DNA of 64,000 bases from Bacteroidota bacterium (GTDB taxonomy: Bacteria; Bacteroidota; Bacteroidia; B-17B0; Aurantibacillaceae). Positions 1-6,915 of the stretch are shown here, in pieces. Made by a program: the position numbers and the translations under genes. The stretch spans positions 62,001 through 126,000 of the forward strand of contig JAUXTT010000026.1 of assembly GCA_030684395.1 (NCBI GenBank). Reading direction: 5' to 3'. Under the pieces are notes generated by a model. It did not search any database. It was not told the origin of the DNA and saw nothing but the letters and a program-made list of their open reading frames with translations. Within the stretch, counting starts at the first letter, position 1. Each line of letters begins with the position of its first letter.

Positions 1-879
1 CTTCGTCAGGCAATTGCACAAGCGGTTGTTAAGGTGAGTAAACAGGAAACCATTGATGCAATTGTAAACAAAACAGTTCCAAAAGGAGATGTTTTTGAAA
101 TGGCAAAAACTGCAGGATTGTTTGCAGTAAAACGCACCAGCGATATGATCCCTGATTGTCATCCACTGCCGATTGAATTTACAGCAGTTCGTTATGAAAT
201 AAAAAAACTGGAAGTATACATTGAAATGGAAGTAAAAACCATTTACAAAACCGGCGTGGAAGTAGAAGCTATGCACGGTGTATCTGTTGTAGCACTTACC
301 ATGTACGATATGCTCAAACCAATAGATAAAGGAATTGAGATCAGCACTATTAAACTACTTGAAAAGAAAGGCGGAAAATCGTGGCATAAAACGGAAGCAC
401 ATAATTTAAAAGCTGCGGTGCTTGTTATTTCCGATTCTGTATCTGCAAATAAAAGCGTAGATAAATCAGGCAAACTGATCGTAGAAAAACTGAAACAACA
501 ATTATTTGACAATACTGCTTACGGTATTGTTCCCGATGAAATAGAAGCGATTCAAAACAAAGTGAAACAGTTTTGTAAAGAAGGAATTGATTTGATCATA
601 ACAACAGGTGGAACAGGACTTTCTCCAAGAGATGTAACACCGGAAGCAGTAGGTGAATTATTAAATAAAGAAATCCCGGGAATCATGGAAACCTCCAGAG
701 CCTACGGACAAGCAAGAACACCTTACGCGATGTTATCGAGAGGTGTGGCTGGATTTAAAGGAAACACATTGATTCTTACTTTACCAGGCTCAACAAATGG
801 AGTAAGAGAATCATTGGATTCATTGTTACCTCAATTACTACATGTGTTTAAAGTGAAAGAAGGAAAAAAACACGACTAA
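1..879 (+). CDS. moaCB: Bifunctional molybdenum cofactor protein MoaC-MogA (5' end outside window)
   Basis: A fusion of two molybdenum cofactor enzymes: MoaC (cyclic pyranopterin monophosphate synthase) and MogA/MoaB (molybdopterin adenylyltransferase), both cytoplasmic. The frame is open to base 1, and the residues encoded before the GTG at 34 still look like MoaC, so the GTG is internal; roughly 25 N-terminal residues lie outside the window. Counting from that GTG, the MoaC part (about 1-120) has the DCHPLP motif and the YDMLK segment holding the catalytic Asp and Lys. The MogA part (about 126-281) has TTGGTGLSPRD and LPGST. Such fusions occur in Bacteroidota (established knowledge). The stop is followed at once by a dispersed repeat. 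Confidence 0.95.
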   Translation, partial: LRQAIAQAVVKVSKQETIDAIVNKTVPKGDVFEMAKTAGLFAVKRTSDMIPDCHPLPIEFTAVRYEIKKLEVYIEMEVKTIYKTGVEVEAMHGVSVVALTMYDMLKPIDKGIEISTIKLLEKKGGKSWHKTEAHNLKAAVLVISDSVSANKSVDKSGKLIVEKLKQQLFDNTAYGIVPDEIEAIQNKVKQFCKEGIDLIITTGGTGLSPRDVTPEAVGELLNKEIPGIMETSRAYGQARTPYAMLSRGVAGFKGNTLILTLPGSTNGVRESLDSLLPQLLHVFKVKEGKKHD

Positions 880-880
880 T

Positions 881-1006
881 TTTTCACCACGGAGGCACGG
901 AGAACACCGAGTTTCGCGAAGAAATTTTAAACCCGCTTTATAAAAACTTTTCGCCCTTTGTGATCCCGATAGCCATTGGGGCTTTATATTCTTGGTGGTT
1001 AAAGTT
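881..1006. repeat. Dispersed CACGGAGGCACGGAG-type inverted repeat with nested palindrome
   Basis: The spacer between moaCB and guaD is built from an imperfect inverted repeat: TTTTCACCACGGAGGCACGG on the left and CTTGGTGGTTAAAG on the right. Similar cacgga/ggtggttaa elements are scattered through many bacterial genomes (from memory). Within the right half sits ATCCCGATAGCCATTGGGGC, a degenerate copy of the CCCGATAGCTATCGGG palindrome found intact at 36551. It may act as a terminator for the convergent genes, but there is no clean T-tract. Confidence 0.6.
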
Positions 1007-1013
1007 TCGGAGT

Positions 1014-1484
1014 CTAGTATTCTATCTTATCATTCTTGTTTGTCCACTCTTTAAAAGCAACTAAAGCTTCTTCACGCGACATTTGAATGAATTGGAGATT
1101 GCGTTCGTTTAATGGTTTTGCAATTTCTTTGTAAATAAAATCATCGTCGAAATTAATTTCAGCAGCATCTACTTTAGTGTTGGCATAATAAACTTTAGAT
1201 GGACGTGCCCAATAGATAGCTCCAAGGCACATAGGACAAGGTTCGCAGCTGGTGTATATTTCACAGTCGTCTAATTGAAATGTATTTAATACTTTACAGG
1301 CTTCTCTAATTGCGTTTACTTCTGCGTGTGCAGTAGGATCGTTTGAGGATGTAACAGAGTTTGCGCCTCTTGCAATTATTTTTCCGTCTTTTACAACTAC
1401 TGCTCCAAAAGGCCCACCCTTTCCTGACTTCACATTATTTATAGAAAGCTCGATTGCTTCCTTCATGAAATTTTTATTATCCAT
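1014..1484 (-). CDS. guaD: Guanine deaminase (cytidine deaminase-like fold)
   Basis: A zinc hydrolase that deaminates guanine to xanthine in purine salvage; cytoplasmic. At 156 residues it matches the length of the small Bacillus-type GuaD and resembles it throughout (SNDPTAHAEV, YTSCEPCPMCLGAIYWARP, FIYKEI). Zinc ligands are His53 in HAE and Cys83/Cys86 in PCPMC; Glu55 is the proton shuttle. The ATG at 1484 gives a full-length protein. It stands alone, convergent with moaCB. Its closeness to the GuaD subgroup favours guanine over adenosine (TadA) or cytosine as substrate. Confidence 0.88.
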   Translation of the reverse strand: MDNKNFMKEAIELSINNVKSGKGGPFGAVVVKDGKIIARGANSVTSSNDPTAHAEVNAIREACKVLNTFQLDDCEIYTSCEPCPMCLGAIYWARPSKVYYANTKVDAAEINFDDDFIYKEIAKPLNERNLQFIQMSREEALVAFKEWTNKNDKIEY

Positions 1485-1649
1485 TCTTTCTTATTTGTCC
1501 CGAATATAGCTTCAGGATTTTCTTTCGAATTTACTCAAAATTCATGAAACATAAACCAATTAAAGTGTTGAAATAAGAATGAGTTTCTTGTTTGTTTATG
1601 CAACAAAAGTCATCTATCAATCTTATAATTGACAAACTCTTTCTACACG

Positions 1650-1667
1650 AAGTAGTTTAAACTACTT
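1650..1667. promoter_or_regulatory. Perfect 18-bp palindrome between doxX-like gene and guaD
   Basis: AAGTAGTTTAAACTACTT is perfectly self-complementary. It lies about 165 bp upstream of the guaD start and 45 bp past the end of the DoxX gene, both on the minus strand. There is no T-tract, so an operator is as likely as a weak terminator. The rest of 1485-1711 shows no coding potential. Confidence 0.4.
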
Positions 1668-1711
1668 TGCTTACAATACTTAATAATTCTTCCCAGAGTA
1701 GATTCTTCTCA

Positions 1712-2140
1712 TTAAATATGTAATCTTAAAAGGTAATCCAACGAATGTTTTCCTGATCCATAAAACAAGAAACAGGCGCAGGCAATAAAGGTTAAGCCAG
1801 CTTGTAATAAGTTGTTTTCCACCATATTTCCTGAAAGATTCACAAACAATGCGGTTGCTACCATTGGCAACAGAATTAAAATGCAAACACGGGTTACTAA
1901 ACCCAATGCAATAAAAATTCCGGCGCACACGTGCAGGGTTGCCGCAACATAATGAATCGTAAGGAGGTCTGCTCCACCAAGTCCGGGTATTGACTCCAGT
2001 ACCTTTAACGTCTCTTCCGGATTACTCAGCAAATAAACGCCTTTGTAAACCAAAAAAACACCCAAAAGAACTCTCAACGCATCAACAGCTAAGTTCGTGT
2101 TTGCGTTGGCCCATTTGTTAAGTTCCAAAACTGCTTTCAT
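1712..2140 (-). CDS. DoxX family inner-membrane protein
   Basis: A 142-residue protein with four predicted hydrophobic segments, arranged as in the DoxX family: an N-terminal RVLLGVFLVYKGV helix, then a His-bearing HYVAATLHVCAGIFIALG helix and two more helices. DoxX-like proteins sit in the cytoplasmic membrane, and their roles vary (quinone- or redox-linked in some systems). No partner gene is next to it, so the substrate is unknown. The ATG at 2140 fits. Overlapping ORFs on this strand are shadows. Confidence 0.75.
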   Translation of the reverse strand: MKAVLELNKWANANTNLAVDALRVLLGVFLVYKGVYLLSNPEETLKVLESIPGLGGADLLTIHYVAATLHVCAGIFIALGLVTRVCILILLPMVATALFVNLSGNMVENNLLQAGLTFIACACFLFYGSGKHSLDYLLRLHI

Positions 2141-2565
2141 GATAAATGTTTTTTGTTAATACTTGTCACATATCCGCGTGACTTCCGGGTAAGGAATCCG
2201 CCATGTTCTTTCTGGTTTCCGGCTTAATGAACGGAACAGATTTGCACTCTTACTAACTGTTATAGAAACACGGCATTCCCTAATACAATGCTTTTATTAG
2301 TTTTACGCTTGCAATTCTATTTCGTTGCGTTTTTAAAACGTTATTACTTCCGTCATTCATTGAAAATCAAACCTATATGCAGGTGATTTTGATGAGAAAA
2401 CTCAAAAGTTAATGCGTTGCTTCATGCAAGAACAATGGTTTTTAATACTCAATTGAAGGAGAAAATTAATTTCAGGAAGAATATCTTTATGCTTAATTAC
2501 CCATTGGCTTTTAGCATTTTTTGGGTCTTGGCGATCTAAATATATTAAACCAATACTTCATGATT
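2141..2565. other. 425-bp intergenic region with a structured block upstream of doxX
   Basis: No convincing gene is present. Read on the minus strand, the part next to the DoxX start (about 2160-2300) is richer in G+C than its surroundings. It contains a GTCAC/GTGAC hairpin (2167-2184) and a GGAAACC/GGATTCC pairing close by, suggesting a structured 5' leader. It does not match a riboswitch consensus I can recite. The distal part, 2320-2565, shows nothing further. Confidence 0.3.
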
Positions 2566-4437
2566 TCAATTTACCAACACCTTCACCGGATATTTAATTC
2601 CTTCCACATAAAAGTTCACAATATATTGTCCGGATCGTATTTTTTCCTCCGGAACAATATGTACGGTATTAGTAGCCATTGATTCGGAAGTGAATTGATT
2701 TTTGTAAACCACTTTACCCTCCATACTATACATTTCAATTAACACTTCATGTTCGTTCTCAATTCCGGAAAAATCCACCGAAAACTCGCCCATGTTTGGA
2801 TTTGGAAAAACAACAAAACGAATATTATTTTTCACTTCAAAGTCTACCGAAATTATAGGATGATATTCAAATGCTCCATTAAAATCTATTTGCTTGAGCC
2901 TATAATAAGACATTCCATCAGAAGGCGCATTATCTGTATACGAGTAATTCAACTGGTAGTTTGAGTTTCCATTAGTAGCTTTAGAGTCTTCCGTTCCAAT
3001 TTTTTCGAAACTTAAACCGTCAATACTTTTTTCAATTTCAAAACGGTCGCTGTTCTTTTCGGTAGCTGTTGACCAATTTAAAACCACACCATTGTTTTCA
3101 GGTGTTGCATAAAATTCCGTTAGCTCAACCGGCATAGGAGTTTGGCTGGCATTACTTGTGCCAAAAGAAAATCTGGAGCCATTATCAATATCAACTCCTG
3201 ACCACTTGTAAACAGTGCCTCCAACAAGTACAGCTCCTGAAACAGGAACCTCGTCTGTAAAAACTCCGTCGTTATCCGTGTCGATTATCAATTGCAGATC
3301 ACTCGCTGTAACACTTCCCAAGCCCGCTAAATCCAGGCTAACATCCACTGTTCCTACTTCACCAACTTCAGAAACTCTCCATACTCTTGTCATTCGTGAC
3401 TGAACACCTGCAGGAATATCTGTTATATCATTAGCTGCTACGGCGGCATTATCATGCCCAAAAATAAAATACTCACCATTGCCAAGACCTGAAGGATTAT
3501 TTATTTTCACAATACCTGTACCTTGCGCATCATTATGAATATTAGAAGCGTCAACTCTTCCAATTCCGGCTACATCATAATCAAAGTTGCCGTTTCCTGC
3601 ATTATCCATCGTATAAACATCATTTGCGGCCGCTAAACCAATATTATATTTTGCAGATAAATAGTTTTGAACTAATACTCTTTGAGCCGCATTAATACTT
3701 GTATTAAATGCGATTACTTCTGCAATATCACCTGCCCATGTTTCGGAGCCCTGTCTACCAATAGCAAATTCTGTCCATGATTTTAACGTTCCATCATAAG
3801 CAACCGTTCCTGACGCCGTCCCATTAACATTTTGATTGATTGCTGTTCCTGTATAATTACTTTCTATAATGTAGTTGGTAGAAGCAGCTGTAGTGGCAAC
3901 TAATGAAATATTACGTTGTGTACTGTTAGTTTGAGTTCCTCTTCCCCAAGGTCGATTAGCATTACTTACCCACATTCCAACTGATTTGTCTGCTCCGCCG
4001 GTTGACAAAAGTAAAGTTGCCGGAGAGCCTTGAAATATTCCCGGATTTGAGCTTGGCAAGGAAGAATAACTTACAACTGCGTAGAAGGTTGCGTTATTTC
4101 CACTTGTAATTGAGGTATTTGATATCCTGTCATCACTCCCATCAAACCTTATAACCGGGAAGCCATTTATTACTCCGGTTCTGAATGTTGGTCGTTGGCC
4201 CGCGGTTCCTTCACTAAAATTTTTTGTGTTTCCACTTTGATCATTCCACTGCCTCACGCTTTGTGTGTTGGTAGCTAAAGTTACCCCGGCGTCATTATAG
4301 GCACCGACATCCGCTTTCAGCCAGAAGACATTGGTAGCACTGGACCCCACACCCGCAGGTCCGGTTTGTGAAAAGGAAATTAAAGTTGAACTAATAAGGG
4401 TAAAGCTAAATAATCTTCTGATCATACCTGAAAACAT
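2566..4437 (-). CDS. T9SS-secreted LamG-like surface protein
   Basis: A 623-residue secreted protein. The N-terminus (LFSFTLISSTLISFSQ) is a signal peptide. Residues about 30-260 form a LamG/concanavalin-like domain of the WLKADVG...WNDQSGN type ending in AEVIAFN...LSAKYNIGL. Next come a domain with VAGIGRVDASN and RVWRVSE that often follows LamG in Bacteroidota, and a fibronectin-like segment around NWSTATEKNSDRFEIEKS. The C-terminal ~80 residues are a type A sorting domain beginning VVFPNPNMGEFSVDF. The T9SS would export it and anchor or release it at the surface; ligand unknown. Start ATG 4437, with a second in-frame Met at residue 5 that is equally possible. Confidence 0.88.
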   Translation of the reverse strand: MFSGMIRRLFSFTLISSTLISFSQTGPAGVGSSATNVFWLKADVGAYNDAGVTLATNTQSVRQWNDQSGNTKNFSEGTAGQRPTFRTGVINGFPVIRFDGSDDRISNTSITSGNNATFYAVVSYSSLPSSNPGIFQGSPATLLLSTGGADKSVGMWVSNANRPWGRGTQTNSTQRNISLVATTAASTNYIIESNYTGTAINQNVNGTASGTVAYDGTLKSWTEFAIGRQGSETWAGDIAEVIAFNTSINAAQRVLVQNYLSAKYNIGLAAANDVYTMDNAGNGNFDYDVAGIGRVDASNIHNDAQGTGIVKINNPSGLGNGEYFIFGHDNAAVAANDITDIPAGVQSRMTRVWRVSEVGEVGTVDVSLDLAGLGSVTASDLQLIIDTDNDGVFTDEVPVSGAVLVGGTVYKWSGVDIDNGSRFSFGTSNASQTPMPVELTEFYATPENNGVVLNWSTATEKNSDRFEIEKSIDGLSFEKIGTEDSKATNGNSNYQLNYSYTDNAPSDGMSYYRLKQIDFNGAFEYHPIISVDFEVKNNIRFVVFPNPNMGEFSVDFSGIENEHEVLIEMYSMEGKVVYKNQFTSESMATNTVHIVPEEKIRSGQYIVNFYVEGIKYPVKVLVN

Positions 4438-4486
4438 TAAATTTTACAACAAGAACAATAAGGTTTAGAAAACGAATAGGTTATAA

Positions 4487-4494
4487 CAAAGATA
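4487..4494 (-). promoter_or_regulatory. Bacteroidota -7 promoter element
   Basis: On the minus strand this reads TATCTTTG, an exact match to TAnnTTTG, 50 bp upstream of the 4437 start codon. No clear TTG -33 element was checked for at the right spacing. Confidence 0.4.
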
Positions 4495-4657
4495 AAAAAA
4501 TTCCTGAGACGTCAAAATTATTCGCGGTTAATTATGGAACTGTCTCGGTTTTCACATCTCCTAGTTTGAATCACGCTAATTTGATAATTATCGTCCGGTC
4601 TTTAACAAATTTTTGCAGGTTACATTTTTATAATTAATTGAATAAAAGAAAAAAATC

Positions 4658-5647
4658 ATGAAAACATTCGCCACCGCATTTGGTAAAACTTTTTTAGTAA
4701 TTGGTTTACCTGTAAGTATCATTTTCTCTGCCTGCGCAGGATCATCAAGTGAAGAAAGAAGTGCTAATAAAAGCACTTACGATTATGCGGAGGCGCCTCC
4801 AACTGACATTTCTGCGAATGCCAAACAAGATTCGGTTTTAACTTCCAATGTATTTGCTCCAATGACAGTGGGTAAAACAAACGACTCCAATCATGTATTC
4901 ATGCGCAATGCAGATATGCGTTTCAGTGTAAAAGATGTAAGACAGGCTACTTTAGATATAGAAAAATTGGTGCGCAAATACGATGGCTTTGTAACTTACA
5001 CAAGCCTTACCGGAAATAAATACCTGAACAATTCGGTTAGAGTTAGCAAAGACAGTATAATGGAGGTATACAAAATGAATGTTACCAACGAGATCACGCT
5101 TCGTGTTCCGAATGTTAATCTCGACAGCACGTTAATTGAGCTTAACGGAATTATTGAATTTATAGACAACAGAACTATACGTGCTGATGATGTTAAGCTT
5201 CAATTGCTAGCGACCAGTCTAAAAGCAAAACGCAATTTACAACACATTAATAAACTTGACAAAAAGATCGACGATCAGGGCAAAAAACTTCCACAAACTG
5301 TACATGCATTAAACGATCTGAATTACAGTAAAACAAATTATGATGAGCAGCAACTAAATTTAATGGATCTTACAGATAAAGTTTCTTACAGCACCGTTAA
5401 GATGTATGTGTACCAACCGGAAGTTATGGAGTACAAAAAAAGCATGCTTCCTGCTATAATTAAACCTTACTCTCCTTCTTTTGGCGATAGATTAAGCTCA
5501 GCACTAAATACAGGGCTAACCATTCTTCAGGCTATCCTGTTGTTCTTTGCAACCATCTGGCCTTTGCTGTTTTTGTTTGTGATCATTTGGTTTACAACAA
5601 AATGGATAATCCGAACAAAAATTCTTGCAAGGGTTTTTAAAATTTAA
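4658..5647 (+). CDS. DUF4349 domain lipoprotein
   Basis: A 329-residue envelope protein with a lipobox (IIFSAC, Cys26), so probably a lipoprotein. Residues about 85-290 match DUF4349 (NADMRFSVKDV..., a VPNVNLDSTLIEL stretch, a predicted coiled coil near 180-230 and DKVSYSTVKMYVYQPE). A strongly hydrophobic segment at about 290-316 and a short basic tail end the protein. The family is widespread and its function unknown. An N-terminal lipid plus a C-terminal membrane helix is the usual plan. Divergent from the T9SS gene to its left; convergent with the lipoprotein gene to its right. Confidence 0.82.
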   Translation: MKTFATAFGKTFLVIGLPVSIIFSACAGSSSEERSANKSTYDYAEAPPTDISANAKQDSVLTSNVFAPMTVGKTNDSNHVFMRNADMRFSVKDVRQATLDIEKLVRKYDGFVTYTSLTGNKYLNNSVRVSKDSIMEVYKMNVTNEITLRVPNVNLDSTLIELNGIIEFIDNRTIRADDVKLQLLATSLKAKRNLQHINKLDKKIDDQGKKLPQTVHALNDLNYSKTNYDEQQLNLMDLTDKVSYSTVKMYVYQPEVMEYKKSMLPAIIKPYSPSFGDRLSSALNTGLTILQAILLFFATIWPLLFLFVIIWFTTKWIIRTKILARVFKI

Positions 5648-5648
5648 C

Positions 5649-5672
5649 AGGATTTTATATCAATAAAATCCT
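5649..5672. terminator. Perfect hairpin between convergent genes
   Basis: AGGATTTTAT and ATAAAATCCT form a perfect 10-bp stem with a 4-nt loop, filling the space between the two convergent stop codons. AT-rich and placed to serve both directions, although there is no long T-run. Confidence 0.6.
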
Positions 5673-6046
5673 CAATCTCCTTCAGTTACCGGAATATCCA
5701 GAACAACCGTTTCATTGTATCGCACTCGTGTCGGAATCCCGCCTACAACCTGATAAGGCGGGGGGACGGCAAAATCTTCTCCAACGGCATATAGATAATA
5801 CTCTCCCTTATATACTCCAGGAAACTCATAATTTCCGCTAATATCCGCAGTAACTTTCGCATCATATTTAGACACATCGGTTCCCGGAGAATCTTGTGTT
5901 CCGAATTTAATATACACCGTTGCATTTGCAATTGCTTTGCTGTGATGTGCTATTTTTCCTCTGATGGTGCTTTTTCCACCTAATTCATTTTTTTTGCACG
6001 CTGTAAAAACCATAGCAAGTAGCAGGCAATAAATAACATTTTTCAT
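5672..6046 (-). CDS. Small lipoprotein with carboxypeptidase-regulatory-like fold
   Basis: A 124-residue predicted lipoprotein: lipobox VFTACKK (Cys17), then one transthyretin/carboxypeptidase-regulatory-like domain (STIRGKIAHHSKAIANATVYIK ... ISGNYEFPGVYKGEYYLYA). The fold is common in Bacteroidota periplasmic or surface lipoproteins and has no catalytic signature. It ends inside the shared hairpin with the DUF4349 gene. No partner suggests a role. Confidence 0.75.
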   Translation of the reverse strand: MKNVIYCLLLAMVFTACKKNELGGKSTIRGKIAHHSKAIANATVYIKFGTQDSPGTDVSKYDAKVTADISGNYEFPGVYKGEYYLYAVGEDFAVPPPYQVVGGIPTRVRYNETVVLDIPVTEGD

Positions 6047-6391
6047 ATGACTGTTTTTTAATGATCAACGACTATTCGTTTAAGAAACCACTCCTCTTTT
6101 CATTCCTATTTGTTTCATCTCAAATAAGAAATATTTAGGAAAATTTTCTAAGGTAAAATTACGTTTTGTAGAGACCAAAGCCAAATGTTTTAACAGCAAT
6201 GACAATTTCGTTGGCATATTCCCAATTTCCAAATAAGGATCCATGAAAAACAAGTGTATCATACGGTCAAATCTGATCCTATACGCTGATCGAAAGCCTA
6301 AACAAAATAATGATTAGAATCATACATGTTGTTATTAAACCAAATCCATGTCATAAAAATGAAAGTTTAAAAAGTATTACATTTGTGGCAG
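6047..6391. other. 345-bp intergenic region
   Basis: A spacer between two divergent genes. The ORF track offers a 60-codon minus-strand frame at 6080-6262, but I see no family signature or supporting signals in it. The right edge carries a -7 promoter element for the following gene. Nothing else recognisable. Confidence 0.4.
6378..6385 (+). promoter_or_regulatory. -7 promoter element immediately before start codon
   Basis: TACATTTG is an exact match to TAnnTTTG and ends six bases before the ATG at 6392. If transcription starts at the usual distance, the mRNA would have little or no leader. No TTG was found at the expected -33 position. Confidence 0.45.
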
Positions 6392-6760
6392 ATGAAATGG
6401 TTGTTTATCATATTAATCGGGACAAGTATAATCTTACAGTCATTCAGTAAGGCAATTATTCTTGTGAATTTTCAGCTTAACAAGGACTACATTGCCAAAA
6501 ATTTGTGCGTACAGAAAAAGGTGAAAGGCAATTGTTGTCAAGGCAGCTGCCATTTGGAAAAACAATTGAAAGAGGAAGATAAACAAGAACAATCACCCGT
6601 TAATAACCTTAAAAGCATCCGGGATTTTCAGGTCTTTTGTCAAAATTGTTCTTCCTTCAGCTTAAAGCTTGAACTTGTTTTTGAAAGGGAATTTGTTCCT
6701 TTTCAAGAGTCAAAAGCACAATACCCATCCTTTTCTATTTTTCATCCACCAAAGGTTTAA
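6392..6760 (+). CDS. Small Cys-rich membrane-anchored protein of a TonB uptake cassette
   Basis: About 122 residues from the ATG at 6392; the track's TTG start at 6383 overlaps the promoter element. The N-terminal hydrophobic stretch (WLFIILIGTSIILQSF) is a signal anchor or signal peptide. It is followed by DYIAKNLC, CCQGSCHLEKQL and later FCQNCSS, giving six Cys in a short soluble domain. Small proteins with a YIAxxLC...C.G.CxLxKQL pattern occur upstream of TonB receptors in other Bacteroidota (from memory, unverified). The Cys/His content suggests metal binding. It is first in a cassette with the receptor and CCPCC propeller genes. Function otherwise unknown. Confidence 0.7.
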   Translation: MKWLFIILIGTSIILQSFSKAIILVNFQLNKDYIAKNLCVQKKVKGNCCQGSCHLEKQLKEEDKQEQSPVNNLKSIRDFQVFCQNCSSFSLKLELVFEREFVPFQESKAQYPSFSIFHPPKV

Positions 6761-6854
6761 TTAAATAAATTGTTAGCGCGAATCAGTCTACATTGACTGG
6801 TTAGGTTATTCTCTGCAAACAAGTAGGGGCAAACTCAATTCATTCGTTAATTTA

Positions 6855-6877
6855 ATGAACCTGAACATAAGGTTCAT
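6855..6877 (+). promoter_or_regulatory. Perfect inverted repeat upstream of the TonB receptor gene
   Basis: ATGAACCT, 7 nt, AGGTTCAT: a perfect 8-bp inverted repeat 39 bp before the receptor start. It could be an operator (metal-responsive regulators use such dyads) or an RNA hairpin in the leader. An imperfect AATCAGTC/GACTGGTT hairpin lies just upstream at about 6782-6803. Confidence 0.4.
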
Positions 6878-6915
6878 CTCTAAAAGCTATTTATTATTTA
6901 TTTAAATCAATTCTT

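Noticed and set aside
2160-2300. Cobalamin or similar riboswitch before the DoxX gene
   Set aside because: Some short similarities (GTGCAAATC) but the conserved box elements are missing; kept only as a structured-leader finding.
6080-6262. 60-codon minus-strand ORF in an otherwise empty spacer
   Set aside because: No recognisable family, no promoter or other supporting signal; may be a remnant but unsupported.
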